In this document: piece by piece, positions 5,086-5,683 of the stretch | Position numbering within the stretch: position 1 is the first letter of the stretch | How the letters are laid out: each line of letters starts with the position of its first letter | Source of the DNA: an uncultured Novosphingobium sp. | GTDB taxonomy: Bacteria; Pseudomonadota; Alphaproteobacteria; Sphingomonadales; Sphingomonadaceae | NCBI GenBank assembly: GCA_938005655.1 | Contig: CALLNA010000030.1 | Span: 1-5,683, forward strand | Length of the DNA: 5,683 nucleotides | Reading direction: 5' to 3' | Notes under the pieces: generated by a model | What the model was told of the DNA's origin: nothing | The model's database searches: none | Seen by the model: only the letters and a program-made list of their open reading frames with translations | Program-made: the position numbers and the translations under genes

Positions 5086-5115
5086 CAGGTATGCCTGATT
5101 CCGATGGCAATGCCA
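5086..5115. promoter_or_regulatory. Two adjacent dyads between sppA and pyrB
   Basis: CAGGTATGCCTG (5086-5097) is a 12-base palindrome with one mismatched pair, and TGGCAATGCCA (5105-5115) is a palindrome around a central A. Both share a GG-YA-TGCC core, their centres are about 18 bases apart, and they lie in the 133-base gap between two divergent starts. This arrangement resembles a tandem operator, but no known regulator motif was recognised. The rest of the gap shows no convincing sigma70 promoter on either strand. Confidence 0.3.
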
Positions 5116-5186
5116 GCGCATGATCGTGGACATCTCGGTAAAGGCGCTTGAGCGGAAACGCGCGGCCGACTAGGGCGCTGTCTTCG

Positions 5187-5683
5187 ATGACATCGCCAGA
5201 CCCCTCGCGTCCGTCCCCTGCCCCGGCGGGCCGCTATCCCGCGGGCGCGCTTGCGTTTCCGCATCGCGGCCTCGTCGGCATCGGCGGCCTCGCCCCGCAC
5301 GAGATCCTCTACCTGCTCGACGAGGCCGAGCAGTGGGTGGCGCTCAATCGCCAGGCGCAGAAGCGCGACAACCGGCTCGCCGGGCTGACGATCATCAACG
5401 CCTTCTTCGAGAACTCGACCCGCACCCTGCTGAGCTTCGAGATCGCCGGAAAGCGGCTCGGCGCCGACGTGGGCAACATGCACGCCGCGCAGTCGAGCGT
5501 GAAGAAGGGCGAGACCCTGATCGACACGGCGATGACGCTGAACGCGATGCACGCCGACGCGATCGTGATCCGCCACGCCAGCTCCGGCGCGGTGCGGCTG
5601 ATCGCGGACAAGGTCGACTGCCCGGTGCTCAACGCCGGCGACGGCTGGCACGAGCACCCGACCCAGGCGCTGCTCGACGCGCT
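5187..5683 (+). CDS. pyrB: Aspartate carbamoyltransferase catalytic subunit (partial)
   Basis: PyrB condenses carbamoyl phosphate with L-aspartate to N-carbamoyl-aspartate, the committed step of pyrimidine synthesis in the cytoplasm. The first 165 codons are present; the gene runs off the right edge. The carbamoyl phosphate site FFENSTRTLLSFE (STRT at 77-80) is intact, as are the loop SSVKKGETLIDTA (Ser104 and Lys106-107), IRH (128-130) and HEHPTQALLDA (155-165). The EHPTQALLD form is the one usual outside the enteric PyrBI enzymes. The first 25 residues are Pro/Ala-rich and probably flexible, as in relatives. The ATG at 5187 is the first possible in-frame methionine, but it is preceded only by a weak AGGGCG nine bases upstream, so translation may be modest or coupled to a short upstream frame. 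Confidence 0.95.
   Translation, partial: MTSPDPSRPSPAPAGRYPAGALAFPHRGLVGIGGLAPHEILYLLDEAEQWVALNRQAQKRDNRLAGLTIINAFFENSTRTLLSFEIAGKRLGADVGNMHAAQSSVKKGETLIDTAMTLNAMHADAIVIRHASSGAVRLIADKVDCPVLNAGDGWHEHPTQALLDA

Noticed and set aside
5148..5176. Promoter of pyrB: TTGAGC, 17 bases, TAGGGC.
   Set aside because: The -10 is a poor match and transcription would begin almost at the ATG.
5067..5657. Minus-strand frame of 196 residues opposite pyrB.
   Set aside because: PyrB motifs (STRT, HPTQALLD) are intact on the plus strand; the reverse frame is a GC-driven shadow.

Overview
The window is GC-rich, tightly packed core chromosome from an alphaproteobacterium, most probably a sphingomonad (Sphingomonadales). 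The grounds are the tRNA-Leu/tig/clpP/clpX block, the style of the protein sequences, the long Lys/Ala-rich tail on trigger factor, and a GGAAC-N17-CGTT promoter of the alphaproteobacterial general stress sigma factor EcfG. Genus assignment is inference from recalled family features, not from a search.

Layout. On the minus strand, in transcription order from right to left: sppA (start 5053, stop 3176), tRNA-Leu(UAG) (2847 to 2763), tig (2704 to 1097), clpP (924 to 232) and the first 115 bases of clpX (start 115, running off the left edge). On the plus strand: a 53-residue proline-rich small gene (3022-3183), whose stop overlaps the end of sppA, and the first 497 bases of pyrB (from 5187, running off the right edge). 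No gap between genes exceeds about 175 bases, and each gap is described among the features or findings.

How the parts fit. Trigger factor binds nascent chains at the ribosome exit, while ClpP and ClpX form the ATP-dependent protease that degrades misfolded, tagged or regulatory proteins. The three genes are collinear but do not look like one uninterrupted operon. A GC-rich hairpin ends tig, a sigma32-like (heat-shock) promoter precedes clpP, a GNRA-capped hairpin follows clpP, and a sigma70-like promoter immediately precedes clpX. SppA is a membrane-anchored serine protease that degrades cleaved signal peptides, and it diverges from pyrB (pyrimidine synthesis).

Most of the window is ordinary housekeeping DNA, and I see no mobile element, CRISPR array, prophage or defence system. 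The best candidate for something under-described is the stress-promoter small gene at 2972-3183. It encodes a very acidic protein that is 32% proline, it is tail-to-tail with sppA with an 8-base overlap, and it would send antisense RNA into sppA when induced.
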